Shown in pieces: positions 30,009 through 38,929 of a stretch of DNA of 64,000 bases. A program made the translations under genes and the position numbers. Source of the stretch: Shewanella aquimarina (GTDB taxonomy: Bacteria > Pseudomonadota > Gammaproteobacteria > Enterobacterales > Shewanellaceae); NCBI RefSeq assembly GCF_023349185.1, contig NZ_JAKIKY010000004.1, positions 224,261 through 288,260 on the forward strand. The letters run 5' to 3'. The first letter of the stretch is position 1, and every line of letters starts with the position of its first letter. Below the pieces are notes generated by a model. It searched no databases and was not told the origin of the DNA. It saw only the letters and a program-made list of their open reading frames with translations.

Positions 30009-30845
30009 TTAGCTATAGAGTTTACTGACTTGTTGCAACTGCCTCTGCTGCTCGGTGCGCTCCCCCTCTCTGGGCATGGCCAGGCCGACGGTGCGCCTGA
30101 GCTGCAAGTCGCCAATCGCCTTATAGATGATGTTGTTCTGCTCCATCAGTACCGGCAGGGCTGGCACCAGGGCGATACCCACGCCGGCGGCCACTAAACC
30201 CACGGCATATTCCACCGTCTGGATCCGTGCGCGGATCTGCATCTTTATCCCCTCGAGGTCCATCAGCTGCTGCAGATCTGCCAGGGCCTCGCAGGGGGCG
30301 CGGTGGATGAAGGGCTGGCCGCTGAGATCCTGCAGGCGGATCTCCTTTTTCAGGGCCAGGCTCATGGTCGAGGGGATCGCCAGTAGGTAGTCGTCATGCC
30401 AGATGGGCTGAAACACTTCGTCCGACTTTAGCTGACTGGTGGTGATGATGCGGGCGTCGCAGGGCTCGTTGGCCTCGACCAGGGTAAGCTCCATATCATG
30501 GCAGGCCTGGCTGAAGTCTTTGAGCAGCATGCTCATGCGTTGTACCCCGAGGGAGTTGATCAGCCCAAGCTTGAAGGGTTGGCGCTGCTCTGGCGTATTA
30601 AACAGCGAGGCGATCGCCTTGGACTCGTTTAGCAGCCGCTGGGCCAAGGGATAGAGGCGCTCTGCCGACTCTGTGGGGCTCACACCTCTGCCGTGACGCT
30701 GGAACAGCTGAGTGTTGAGCTCGTCTTCGAGTTGACTGATGGCCGAGGAGATCGACGGCTGGGCGATATAGCACTGCTTAGCGGCGGCGCTGATGGTGCC
30801 CTTATCGTAGACGGCGACGAAGTAGCTCAGGGCTCTCAGGTTCAT
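30009..30845 (-). CDS. LysR-family regulator of the adjacent acyl-CoA dehydrogenase operon
   Basis: The 278-residue regulator has a winged helix at residues 1-60 (LSYFVAVYDKGTISAAAKQ, PSISSAISQLEDEL, QLFQRHGRGVSPT) and a periplasmic-binding-protein-like effector domain. It is divergent from the acyl-CoA dehydrogenase gene at 31002, the classic arrangement for a LysR regulator and its target. A palindrome and a T-N11-A site sit directly upstream of its start. The effector is unknown; an acyl-CoA or organic acid would fit. Confidence 0.9.
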   Translation of the reverse strand: MNLRALSYFVAVYDKGTISAAAKQCYIAQPSISSAISQLEDELNTQLFQRHGRGVSPTESAERLYPLAQRLLNESKAIASLFNTPEQRQPFKLGLINSLGVQRMSMLLKDFSQACHDMELTLVEANEPCDARIITTSQLKSDEVFQPIWHDDYLLAIPSTMSLALKKEIRLQDLSGQPFIHRAPCEALADLQQLMDLEGIKMQIRARIQTVEYAVGLVAAGVGIALVPALPVLMEQNNIIYKAIGDLQLRRTVGLAMPREGERTEQQRQLQQVSKLYS

Positions 30846-30852
30846 CTTTACC

Positions 30853-30879
30853 CTTACGTAAGATATAGAAAATAACTAT
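30853..30879. promoter_or_regulatory. Candidate LysR operator
   Basis: CTTACGTAAG (30853-30862) is a perfect 10-bp palindrome, and ATAG-N7-CTAT (30865-30879) contains the T-N11-A LysR motif. Both are within 35 bases of the regulator's start and face the divergent operon. Confidence 0.55.
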
Positions 30880-31001
30880 GTAAGCTAAACAAAAAGAATA
30901 TTTTTCCTACGGATAAATTATGCCTATGCTAGTCGAATTAGCAAGTGATGAATTAGTCACCAGCGACAACCACAACAATAACGACAGCAAGGAACAGACT
31001 C

Positions 31002-32177
31002 ATGGCTCGAGTGAAATTTGATTGGCAAGATCCACTGCAATTCGATGCGCTACTTAGCGAAGATGAACGCATGATCCGCGACATGGTGCACGACTATGCG
31101 CAAGAGAAGTTGATGACCCGGGTATTGATGGCCAATCGCGAGGAGCATTTCGACCGTGAGATCATGAACGAACTTGGCGAGCTGGGGCTCCTGGGGGCGA
31201 CCCTGCCCGAGGCCTATGGCTGTGCCAATGCCAACTATGTCAGTTATGGCCTGGTGGCCCGTGAAATTGAGCGGGTCGATAGCGGCTATCGTAGCGCCAT
31301 GAGCGTGCAGTCTTCATTGGTGATGCACCCCATCTATACCTATGGCAGCGAGCAGCAGCGTCAGAAGTACCTGCCTAAGCTGGCTACCGGCGAGTGGGTA
31401 GGCTGTTTTGGTCTGACCGAGCCGGATGTGGGCTCAGATCCCGGTGGGATGAAGACCCGCGCCGAGCGCATCGAGGGGGGGTACCGTCTCAACGGCGCCA
31501 AGATGTGGATCACCAACTCGCCTATCGCCGATGTGTTTGTGGTGTGGGCCAAGCTCGATGGGGTGATCCGCGGCTTCATCCTAGAGAAGGGGATGAAGGG
31601 GCTGAGTGCGCCTAAGATTGAGGGTAAGTTCAGCCTCCGGGCATCGATCACCGGCGAGATAGTGATGGACAATGTCGAGGTGGGTGAAGAGGCGCTATTG
31701 CCTAACGTCGAGGGACTCAAGGGCCCATTTGGCTGCCTCAACAAGGCTCGCTACGGCATCGCCTGGGGGGCGCTTGGCGCCGCCGAATTCTGTTGGCACG
31801 CGGCGCGTCAATATAGCCTAGACCGTATCCAGTTTAACCGTCCGCTGGCGGCCACTCAGCTGATTCAGAAGAAGCTGGCCGACATGCAGACAGAGATCAC
31901 AACTGGTTTATTTGCCTGTCTGCAGGCCGGTCGCCTGATGGATCAGGACGCCTTGCCCGTCGAGGCCATCTCACTCATCAAGCGTAACTCCTGCGGTAAG
32001 GCGTTGGAGATCGCCCGTATCTCCCGCGACATGCATGGCGGCAACGGCATCAGCGACGAGTTCCATGTCATCCGTCACGTGATGAACCTTGAGGCCGTCA
32101 ACACCTACGAGGGCACCCATGATATTCATGCGCTCATCCTGGGTCGTGCGCAGACCGGTATCCAGGCCTTCGGCTAA
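31002..32177 (+). CDS. gcdH: Glutaryl-CoA dehydrogenase-type acyl-CoA dehydrogenase
   Basis: The 391-residue flavoenzyme has the acyl-CoA dehydrogenase fold. [15 protein letters not shown] and [18 protein letters not shown] form the FAD-contacting middle domain, and the catalytic glutamate lies in [17 protein letters not shown]. This combination is characteristic of glutaryl-CoA dehydrogenase, which oxidises and decarboxylates glutaryl-CoA to crotonyl-CoA in lysine and tryptophan breakdown. It heads an apparent operon with a fused 2-oxoacid dehydrogenase E1 and an acyltransferase. The ATG at 31002 follows AAGGAACAG. Confidence 0.88.
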   Translation: MARVKFDWQDPLQFDALLSEDERMIRDMVHDYAQEKLMTRVLMANREEHFDREIMNELGELGLLGATLPEAYGCANANYVSYGLVAREIERVDSGYRSAMSVQSSLVMHPIYTYGSEQQRQKYLPKLATGEWVGCFGLTEPDVGSDPGGMKTRAERIEGGYRLNGAKMWITNSPIADVFVVWAKLDGVIRGFILEKGMKGLSAPKIEGKFSLRASITGEIVMDNVEVGEEALLPNVEGLKGPFGCLNKARYGIAWGALGAAEFCWHAARQYSLDRIQFNRPLAATQLIQKKLADMQTEITTGLFACLQAGRLMDQDALPVEAISLIKRNSCGKALEIARISRDMHGGNGISDEFHVIRHVMNLEAVNTYEGTHDIHALILGRAQTGIQAFG

Positions 32178-32285
32178 TTCCTCTCCTTCAGCTCGGAGCG
32201 ACGGCGTCGCTCCGCCTTCTCGTCGCAGCGGCCTGTTGAACGCCCGTGGTATAGGCCTTGTTGCGCCCAATTGAGGTAGATCAAC

Positions 32286-34559
32286 TTGGAAGATAGAGCT
32301 ATTGCCCTCGACAGGCAATTTGTCGAACGTGTATCTCAGCAAGATTTCCTGGAGATAGAGCAGGGCTGGTGCCACACTCGCCTGGGGCTCAGCGATGCCG
32401 ATTTTGTTGGCATGTTTGAGTCTCAGATGAAGAGCCGGCTGCTGGATCTCGAGTCCCGTAAGATGCGAGCCCGTAATCAGGGCTTCTATACCATAGGCAG
32501 CTCGGGCCACGAAGGCAACGCCGCCTGCGCCGCGGCCCTGCGCCCGACCGATATGGCGTTTCTGCACTATCGCAGCGCGGCCTTCATGATAGAGAGGGCG
32601 CGCCAGGTGCCCGGCGAGACGTCTCTGTGGGACATGCTGCTCTCCTTCGCCGCCTCCAGCGAAGATCCCATCTCGGGCGGACGCCATAAGGTACTTGGCA
32701 GTAAGCGCTTGATGATACCGCCGCAGACCTCCACCATCGCCTCTCACCTGCCTAAGGCGGTGGGGGCAGCCCTGAGTATTCCCCTGACTCAGAGGCTGGA
32801 TATCGACAGTGCCCTGCCCGAGGACAGCCTGGTGTTCTGCAACTTTGGTGATGCCTCGGCGAACCACGCCAGCGCCCAGACGGCGATCAATGCCGCGGGC
32901 TGGGCCGCCTATCAGCAGGTGCCACTGCCGCTGCTGTTTGTCTGCGAAGACAATGGTATCGGCATCTCCACCGCCACCCCAAGCGGCTGGATCGCAGCCA
33001 ACTTTAAAGATCGCGCCGGCATCAAGTATTTCTATTGTGACGGTCGGGATCTACTGGACTGCTACCGGGTCAGTCGCCAGGCGGCTGAGTATGCCAGAGT
33101 CAAGCGCCGTCCCGTCTTCTTACATGTCAGAACGGTTCGCCTGATGGGGCATGCTGGCAGCGACGCCGAGATTGCCTATCTGAACAAACAGAAGATTTTA
33201 GACAACGAGGCGCAGGATCCACTGCTGCTCACGGCCAAGCAGATCATCGAGGCCAAGCTGATGAGCCCGGATGAAATCGTCGAGCAGTACCAAAGCCTCA
33301 AATCGCGCATCGCGGCCATTGCCAAGGTCGCGGTCGAGCGGCCAAAACTGACCAGTGCCAAGACGGCGATGGCGGCGGTGGTCCCGCCTGTAAATGACCA
33401 GGTTCAGTCACACCAAGATCTGTCCAAAGAAGCCTTTGCGCGGCTATTCAGCGCAGACAAGAACTCCCTGGGTAAACCGCTGCACATGGGCAAGCTGATC
33501 AACATGACCCTCACAGAGTTGATGGCACGTCAGCAGAACATAGTGGTCTGCGGCGAGGATGTGGGCAAGAAGGGCGGGGTGTATCATGTCACCTCGCGCC
33601 TGGTGGAGCGCTTCGGGCCTAACCGGGTGATCAATACCCTGCTCGATGAGACCTCCATATTGGGGCTGGCCATCGGCATGGCCCACAACGGCCTGCTCCC
33701 GATTCCCGAGATCCAGTTCCTCGCCTATGTGCACAACGCCGAGGATCAGATCCGCGGCGAGGCGGCGACCCTGCCGTTCTTCTCTAACGGCCAATTTACT
33801 AATCCCATGGTGATCCGCATCGCCGGTCTGGGTTATCAGAAGGGCTTCGGCGGCCACTTCCATAACGACAACTCTCTGGCGGTGTTTCGCGATATACCTG
33901 GCCTCATCCTGGCCTGTCCCTCCAACGGCGCCGATGCCATGGGGATGCTACGTGAATGCGTGCGGCTGGCCGAGCAGGAGCAGCGACTGGTGATCTTCCT
34001 TGAGCCGATCGCCCTCTACATGACGCGGGATCTGCACCAGGAGGGCGACGGCCTCTGGAGTCATGCCTATTGTCCTCAGGAGCAGGCCAAGGCGCTGCCC
34101 TACGGTGAGCTGGGTGTCTACGGTAAGGGCAAGACCCTGGCCATTCTCAGCTATGGCAACGGCTATTACCTCAGCCGTCAGGCCGAGCGTGAGTTGGCCG
34201 AGCAGGGGATAGATTGCCGGGTTATCGATCTGCGCTACCTCATCCCGCTTAACGAGGAGGCGATCATCGCTGCGGTCAGCGAGTGTGAACACCTGTTGAT
34301 CGTCGATGAATGCCGCCGCAGTGGCTCGGTAAGCGAGGCGATAGTCACCTGTGTGCATGAGCGTTTGGGGGATCTTGCGCCGCAGATGGCCAGGCTGACC
34401 GCCGAGGATTGCTTTATTCCACTGGCGGAGGCGGCGACCCTGCCGCTGCCTGGGCGCTCGCAGATAGTCGAGGCCGCCCTGGCCCTGATTGGTGAGCAGG
34501 CAAAGGACGACGAGGGGAGTGAAACCATCCAGCGCACAGGAGTGAGACAAGCCTTATGA
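32286..34559 (+). CDS. Fused alpha/beta 2-oxoacid dehydrogenase E1 component
   Basis: The 757-residue protein joins the alpha (residues 1 to about 350) and beta (about 395-757) subunits of a thiamine-diphosphate-dependent 2-oxoacid dehydrogenase E1. The alpha half has HYRSAAFMIERA and the cofactor motif GDASANHASA (from residue 188) leading to CEDNGIGIST. The beta half has NIVVCGEDVGKKGGVYHVT, IQFLAYVHNAEDQIRGE and LILACPSNGADA. A linker of about 45 residues joins them. Branched-chain-type E1 is the nearest class; substrate unknown. The start is TTG 32286 with GAGG ten bases upstream. The stop overlaps the next start. Confidence 0.87.
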   Translation: MEDRAIALDRQFVERVSQQDFLEIEQGWCHTRLGLSDADFVGMFESQMKSRLLDLESRKMRARNQGFYTIGSSGHEGNAACAAALRPTDMAFLHYRSAAFMIERARQVPGETSLWDMLLSFAASSEDPISGGRHKVLGSKRLMIPPQTSTIASHLPKAVGAALSIPLTQRLDIDSALPEDSLVFCNFGDASANHASAQTAINAAGWAAYQQVPLPLLFVCEDNGIGISTATPSGWIAANFKDRAGIKYFYCDGRDLLDCYRVSRQAAEYARVKRRPVFLHVRTVRLMGHAGSDAEIAYLNKQKILDNEAQDPLLLTAKQIIEAKLMSPDEIVEQYQSLKSRIAAIAKVAVERPKLTSAKTAMAAVVPPVNDQVQSHQDLSKEAFARLFSADKNSLGKPLHMGKLINMTLTELMARQQNIVVCGEDVGKKGGVYHVTSRLVERFGPNRVINTLLDETSILGLAIGMAHNGLLPIPEIQFLAYVHNAEDQIRGEAATLPFFSNGQFTNPMVIRIAGLGYQKGFGGHFHNDNSLAVFRDIPGLILACPSNGADAMGMLRECVRLAEQEQRLVIFLEPIALYMTRDLHQEGDGLWSHAYCPQEQAKALPYGELGVYGKGKTLAILSYGNGYYLSRQAERELAEQGIDCRVIDLRYLIPLNEEAIIAAVSECEHLLIVDECRRSGSVSEAIVTCVHERLGDLAPQMARLTAEDCFIPLAEAATLPLPGRSQIVEAALALIGEQAKDDEGSETIQRTGVRQAL

Positions 34560-35644
34560 CACAGGAAGCTAAGATGATGAAGACAGGCGAAACGGCGGCG
34601 ACAGGCAAGCTAAGAGCGCTGGTGGTCGCGCCGGGAAGAGGGTGCTACAACAAGGAGGAGCTCGGTTATCTCGCCAGGTACCATAGCGACAAGCTTGCCT
34701 TTATCGAGGCGATCGATGCCTATCGGCGTGATTTGGGGCAGAAGCCCGTCGCCGAGCTCGATGCTCAGGGTAAATACTCCTTTAAGCTGCACACCCCGGG
34801 GGAAAATGCCTCGGCCTTAATCTATGCCTGCGCCATGGCCGACTTTATGGATATCGACCGTGAGCGCTTCGATATCGTGGCGGTCACGGGTAACTCCATG
34901 GGCTGGTATATCGCCCTGGCGCTGGCCGGCGCCCTGGATGAGCGCGGCGCGATTGAGGTGATCAACACCATGGGCAGCATGATGAGTGATGGCCTGATTG
35001 GCGGACAGATGATCTATCCAGAGATGGACGATAACTGGCGCCGGGACAAGACCAAGACAGCACTGCTGGACAGGGTGATCGCCGAGGTGAATGAGCAGGC
35101 CGGCTGTGAGCTCTATACCTCTATTCATCTGGGGGGATATAGGGTGCTGGCGGGTAACGAGGCGGGGCTGACTCAGGCTGAGGTTTTGCTGCCAAGGCTT
35201 GAAGAGCGCTACCCAATGCGACTGTATAACCATGGCGCCTTTCACTCGCCACTGCTGATGGATATTGCGCGCCGGGGGGAGCAGGCTCTGCCCGAGTCGC
35301 TGTTTCATCGTCCCAGATTGCCCATGGTCGATGGCCGAGGGCATGTGTGGAATCCTTTCTCCACTGATTTGGCACGACTGCACAGCTACACCTTAGATCA
35401 TCAGGTGGTGGCGCCCTATGACTTTAGTCAGGCGATGGCCGTAGCGGTCAAGGAGTTTGCCCCTGATTGCGTGATAGTGCTGGGGCCGGGTAACACCTTA
35501 GGCGGGCCCGTGGCGCAGACGCTGATCGCCAACCAATGGTTCGGTTGGCAGAGTAAGCAGGATTTCAGCGAGGCGCAGAAGTTGGCGCCTAAGCTGATCG
35601 CCATGGGCAACCCCGCGCAGCGACCCATTGCCACGGGAGAATAA
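34556..35644 (+). CDS. Stand-alone acyltransferase (malonyltransferase-like)
   Basis: The 362-residue protein resembles the FabD/polyketide acyltransferase domain. A nucleophile motif GNSMGWY (Ser114) replaces the usual GHSxGE, and the catalytic histidine lies in GAFHSPLL (His230). The N-terminal GQGSQ-like motif is changed to APGRGCY, so it is a diverged subfamily. No acyl carrier protein gene is nearby. It overlaps the E1 gene by four bases (ATGA). An internal ATG at 34574 with AGGAAG upstream is an alternative start. Acyl donor and acceptor are unknown. Confidence 0.75.
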   Translation: MTQEAKMMKTGETAATGKLRALVVAPGRGCYNKEELGYLARYHSDKLAFIEAIDAYRRDLGQKPVAELDAQGKYSFKLHTPGENASALIYACAMADFMDIDRERFDIVAVTGNSMGWYIALALAGALDERGAIEVINTMGSMMSDGLIGGQMIYPEMDDNWRRDKTKTALLDRVIAEVNEQAGCELYTSIHLGGYRVLAGNEAGLTQAEVLLPRLEERYPMRLYNHGAFHSPLLMDIARRGEQALPESLFHRPRLPMVDGRGHVWNPFSTDLARLHSYTLDHQVVAPYDFSQAMAVAVKEFAPDCVIVLGPGNTLGGPVAQTLIANQWFGWQSKQDFSEAQKLAPKLIAMGNPAQRPIATGE

Positions 35645-35710
35645 GGGCGTTGCTATGCTTATTGTACCTATGGCATATTGCCTTCTTTTATAAGGAAATA
35701 TAGGACGTTT

Positions 35711-36232
35711 ATGGCAGAGCAAGAGTTTGATTCCCCCCAAGCCCCGGATATCACTATTCGTCACAGCACAGATGGCGACATAGAGGGGATTTTCGCCTTG
35801 TACGGTCAGCCTAGCTGTTATGCCGGTACACTGCAGCGTCCCTATCCGTCGCTGGCCTTCTGGCAGAAACGCCTGAAGGATCTGCCGGAGAACTGTTACA
35901 GCCTGGTGGCCGTTCGTGATGGGCAGATAGTGGGGCAGCTTGGCATGGAGGTCTACAGCAATGCCAGGCGCAAGCATGTTGCCAACTTTGGCATGGCGGT
36001 GTGTGAGTCGGCGCGTGGGCAGGGGATCGGCAGTGCTTTGCTGGCAGCAATGATAGATCTGGCGACCAACTGGCTGGCGGTGCGTCGTATCGAACTTGAG
36101 GTCTATACCGATAACGAGGCCGCGGTTACGCTCTACAAGTCCCATGGTTTTGTGATAGAAGGCGAGGCCAAAGATTACGCCTTTCGGGATGGCGGCTATG
36201 TGAATGCCTTCCTGATGGCCAGGTGCAGCTAA
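35711..36232 (+). CDS. GNAT-family N-acetyltransferase
   Basis: The 173-residue protein has the GNAT fold: beta strands with DITIRHSTDGDIEGI, then the acetyl-CoA binding motif in CESARGQGIGSALL (RGQGIG pattern) and the C-terminal TLYKSHGFVIEGEAKDYAFRDGGYVNAFLM. This arrangement recalls YhhY/RimI-type enzymes of E. coli. Substrate cannot be predicted. The ATG at 35711 follows TAGGA. It lies 66 bases after the acyltransferase and may be read from the same transcript. Confidence 0.85.
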   Translation: MAEQEFDSPQAPDITIRHSTDGDIEGIFALYGQPSCYAGTLQRPYPSLAFWQKRLKDLPENCYSLVAVRDGQIVGQLGMEVYSNARRKHVANFGMAVCESARGQGIGSALLAAMIDLATNWLAVRRIELEVYTDNEAAVTLYKSHGFVIEGEAKDYAFRDGGYVNAFLMARCS

Positions 36233-36276
36233 GCCCTGACTTAGAGCCCTGCCTTTAAGGTCTGGGCTTGAGTCAT

Positions 36277-36360
36277 AGCTTTAAACATTAGCTTTAAACA
36301 TTAGCTTTAAACATTAGCTTTAAACATTAGCTTTAAACATTAGCTTTAAACATTAGCTTT
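36277..36360. repeat. Tandem repeat, 13-bp unit, six and a half copies
   Basis: Six identical copies of AGCTTTAAACATT (36277-36354) are followed by a six-base partial copy and then degenerate sequence (ACGCATAAGCT). There are no spacers and no substitutions, which points to recent expansion by slipped replication. Confidence 0.97.
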
Positions 36361-36429
36361 ACGCATAAGCTATGAATGCTCTCTAAGCGCCCAGGCACAG
36401 GCGCTATCTGAGACGCAAAACTGATCTAG

Positions 36430-36469
36430 ATCAGCAGATGGTTAACTAAGATCTTCTGCTGATTTTTTT
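36430..36469 (+). terminator. Terminator downstream of the GNAT gene
   Basis: ATCAGCAGA (36430-36438) pairs with TCTGCTGAT (36455-36463) around a 16-base loop, followed by seven T residues. It shares bases with the palindrome at 36421-36434. Confidence 0.75.
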
Positions 36470-36846
36470 GATAGGTCGATCACGTAAAGCCGTAAAATGT
36501 GAGGCTTGTCCTGTCTACCCGGGTTTTACTTGTTGTAGGAGCGCTCGCCTGAGATGACCCGAAACAAGCTTTGTGACGCAACCCTCAAAAAGTGAGTTAA
36601 CGTGATCTTGATCGTCTTGGCGGTGGGGAGATATTTATCTCAATGAATTTATTGGATATTTTTACGCTCCGTTAATATCATCACTCGACTTTACCTCTTA
36701 TCTTATTGTTTTGTATCTATTTTTGTTATGACGCGTCGCCGACTCGGGCAGGCATTGTAGTGTCCTTAAGACTGCTCTAGAATCCGCCGCGATTTTGACC
36801 GCGCCATGGTGGCGCATTTACTGCGAGCGATAACGAGGGGAATTAA

Positions 36847-37413
36847 ATGTCGACAAAATTGGCCAATCCTGCGCCTCTGGGTCTGATGGGGTTTGGTATG
36901 ACGACTGTGCTGTTGAACATACACAATGCGGGCTTCTTTGACATCGATGCCATGATCTTGGCGATGGGGATCTTCTACGGTGGTCTGGGCCAGGTGCTGG
37001 TGGGCATGATGTGCTTTAAACGGGGGGACACCTTCGGCACCACGGCATTTACCTCATATGGCCTGTTCTGGTTGACCTTAGTGGGACTCATTATGCTGCC
37101 TAAGCTTGGACTTGCCGCCGCCAGTCCGAGTCATTTCATGGGCTGGTACCTAAGCCTTTGGGGTGTGTTTACCGCCTTCATGTTTGTCGGTTCTTTGCGT
37201 TACCCTCGCGCCAAGCAAGTGGTATTTGGCTCCTTGACCCTGCTGTTTTTCCTGCTGGCGGCCCGCGACTTTACTGGTAGCGAGTCGATTGGATTGATCG
37301 CCGGATTCGAAGGGATATTCTGCGGCGCCAGCGCCATCTACTTTGCCATGGCCCAGGTGCTTAATCAGGAATATGGCCGGGTGATCCTGCCTATCGGTGA
37401 GGCTAAAGCTTAG
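36847..37413 (+). CDS. satP: Acetate/succinate uptake transporter (SatP/YaaH, AceTr family)
   Basis: The 188-residue inner-membrane protein has six predicted membrane helices and begins LANPAPLGLMGFGMTT, the NPAPLGL signature of the GPR1/FUN34/YaaH family. The family takes up acetate, and in E. coli also succinate, with protons. GAGGGG precedes the ATG. It converges on the response-regulator gene, and their stop codons overlap by four bases. A long upstream region suggests regulated expression. Confidence 0.93.
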   Translation: MSTKLANPAPLGLMGFGMTTVLLNIHNAGFFDIDAMILAMGIFYGGLGQVLVGMMCFKRGDTFGTTAFTSYGLFWLTLVGLIMLPKLGLAAASPSHFMGWYLSLWGVFTAFMFVGSLRYPRAKQVVFGSLTLLFFLLAARDFTGSESIGLIAGFEGIFCGASAIYFAMAQVLNQEYGRVILPIGEAKA

Positions 37414-38594
37414 CCATATTCGATGGCGGTCTTGACCGCCTGTAGGATCTCGGTGCGATTGGAGGGCTTAAGAATGTACCCCTTCAGTCCCACCTGAGCC
37501 CAGCGCTTGATCAGCTCACGGTTGTTGTTGCTGGTCAGCGCCACCACGGGAATGTCCTTACCGTCGTTATGGACCTTGAGTTGCTTGGTGGTGTTGATGC
37601 CATCTAGGTGGGGCATATAGAGATCCATGAGAATCAACGAGTAATCGTTCCCCTTGATCATCTTGAGGGCGGTCAGGCCGTCGCAGGCCTGCTCTGTGTC
37701 ATATTCATCCTGCTCCAGCACCTTGACGATCATCTCGCGGTATATCTGATTGTCTTCCACCACTAAGATCTTCTTCTTGGGCGGCTTGGCGTCATGCTCA
37801 TCAAACAGGGAGGAAACCAGGGCCTGACTGGGGAGCCTGCTTTTCTGTTTAGCCTGTACCTTCTGCTTGATATCTTTGATCTCGCTGTGGCGACTGGTGA
37901 GCTGCGCCAGGATGAGATCCAGACCATCTTTGATCTCCACCTCAAGCTGGGTCAGTAGGGGCTCGATATGCTGCTTCGCCAGCGATTTGACCAGTGCCTT
38001 GTCGTGACCCATGCCCTCGTCGCCATGGGGGAGTTGCTCGGTCGACTGCTCCATGGAGGCCTTGCAGGAGTCGACTGAATCCAATAGTTGACGCTTACAC
38101 TGACTGCTGAGTTCGATCAGCGAGGCGAGGTTAGTGTCTATCCGCTCTAGCTGGTCGTCATCCAGACCGGCGTAATGGTCATCCCCCTGACTCTGTCTCA
38201 GTCCGTTGTGGACTATCATCTTCAGGCGAAACTTCTCATACAGGGGGAGATAGACGAAGTAGTTGTCGAATACCCCCTTGATGCAGCTGCGAAAGGCCAA
38301 ACCAGATTCCTTGTTCTTACACAGCACAATGGCGTAATGCCTGTGGACGATCTGCTGATTCTTCAAGAGCTTGGTATAGAGCTCTATGCTGAGTTTCACC
38401 GTGCTCATGGCAAAGAGGATCACCGAGGGTTTATGCTCTTTTATCTGCTCGCCCACCAGCCTAGTGACAGGCACAGTGCGGTATTCGTCGACCTGTTCGG
38501 CAATGATGTTAGCCGCGCCTGAGATATCCTCCTCCTTTTCATAGAGCATGATCACTTCGGGGTGACGGCTGGCGACGCTAGGTTTTCGGGTCAT
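37410..38594 (-). CDS. Response regulator with C-terminal receiver and no output domain
   Basis: The 394-residue protein ends in a typical receiver domain (about 273-394: KILVVEDNQIYREM, phospho-acceptor Asp324 in LILMDLYMP, lysine in YILKPSNRTE). The N-terminal 120 residues (EVIMLYEKEEDISGAANIIAE, VILFAMSTVKLS) look like a degenerate receiver lacking the aspartate. The middle is a charged helical region likely to form coiled coil. No DNA-binding or enzymatic domain is present. The ATG at 38594 overlaps the HPt stop (ATGA) and follows GAGGTG. It is the last gene of the kinase-HPt-regulator operon. Confidence 0.85.
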   Translation of the reverse strand: MTRKPSVASRHPEVIMLYEKEEDISGAANIIAEQVDEYRTVPVTRLVGEQIKEHKPSVILFAMSTVKLSIELYTKLLKNQQIVHRHYAIVLCKNKESGLAFRSCIKGVFDNYFVYLPLYEKFRLKMIVHNGLRQSQGDDHYAGLDDDQLERIDTNLASLIELSSQCKRQLLDSVDSCKASMEQSTEQLPHGDEGMGHDKALVKSLAKQHIEPLLTQLEVEIKDGLDLILAQLTSRHSEIKDIKQKVQAKQKSRLPSQALVSSLFDEHDAKPPKKKILVVEDNQIYREMIVKVLEQDEYDTEQACDGLTALKMIKGNDYSLILMDLYMPHLDGINTTKQLKVHNDGKDIPVVALTSNNNRELIKRWAQVGLKGYILKPSNRTEILQAVKTAIEYG

Positions 38595-38929
38595 GAGTTG
38601 ATCACCTCTATCAGGGATTGCAGGGCGTTCTTGAGCTGGATGATGAGCTGCTTGCACTGAGCCATATCTTGCTCGATGGCGGCGAACTCCAGTTGCTGTA
38701 GTTTGTCGGTAACCTCTTCGGCACCAATCGCCTTGGCAGAGGTCTTGAGAAAGTGCGCCCCCTGCTTGAGCCCCTTGAATTCGCGGTTGTTGTAGTGGGT
38801 AGCGAGTTCGCGCAGGCTGGAGCGCGCCTGGCTGACGAAGTCCTGTTTGAACTGGGCGATGAGGGTAGGATCATTGCCGATGAGATCGCGCATGATCTTA
38901 GGGTTGAGGATCTGGGGACTATTCTTCAT
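38591..38929 (-). CDS. Histidine phosphotransfer (HPt) protein
   Basis: The 112-residue all-helical protein has the HPt motif KQGAHFLKTSAKAIGA with phospho-accepting His59, a four-helix bundle length, and no other domain. It lies between the hybrid kinase (11-base overlap) and the response regulator (four-base overlap), so it is the expected relay from the kinase receiver to the downstream receiver. Confidence 0.9.
   Translation of the reverse strand: MKNSPQILNPKIMRDLIGNDPTLIAQFKQDFVSQARSSLRELATHYNNREFKGLKQGAHFLKTSAKAIGAEEVTDKLQQLEFAAIEQDMAQCKQLIIQLKNALQSLIEVINS

Larger units (their letters stand above)
36233..36846. other. Intergenic region between GNAT gene and satP
   Basis: These 614 bases hold no gene. 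They contain the 13-bp tandem repeat at 36277-36360, the palindrome CTGATCTAGATCAG at 36421-36434 joined to a terminator, and an AT-rich stretch before satP with a small hairpin (GCGCCA/TGGCGC, 36801-36815) about 30 bases before the start. I could not assign a promoter with confidence. Confidence 0.6.

Noticed and set aside
31971..32867. 298-residue minus-strand open frame across gcdH and the E1 gene
   Set aside because: It lies opposite two well-supported genes and has a low-complexity, glycine- and arginine-rich composition typical of antisense frames in GC-rich coding DNA.
36277..36360. CRISPR array
   Set aside because: The units are 13 bases, directly abutting, with no spacers and no cas genes nearby.
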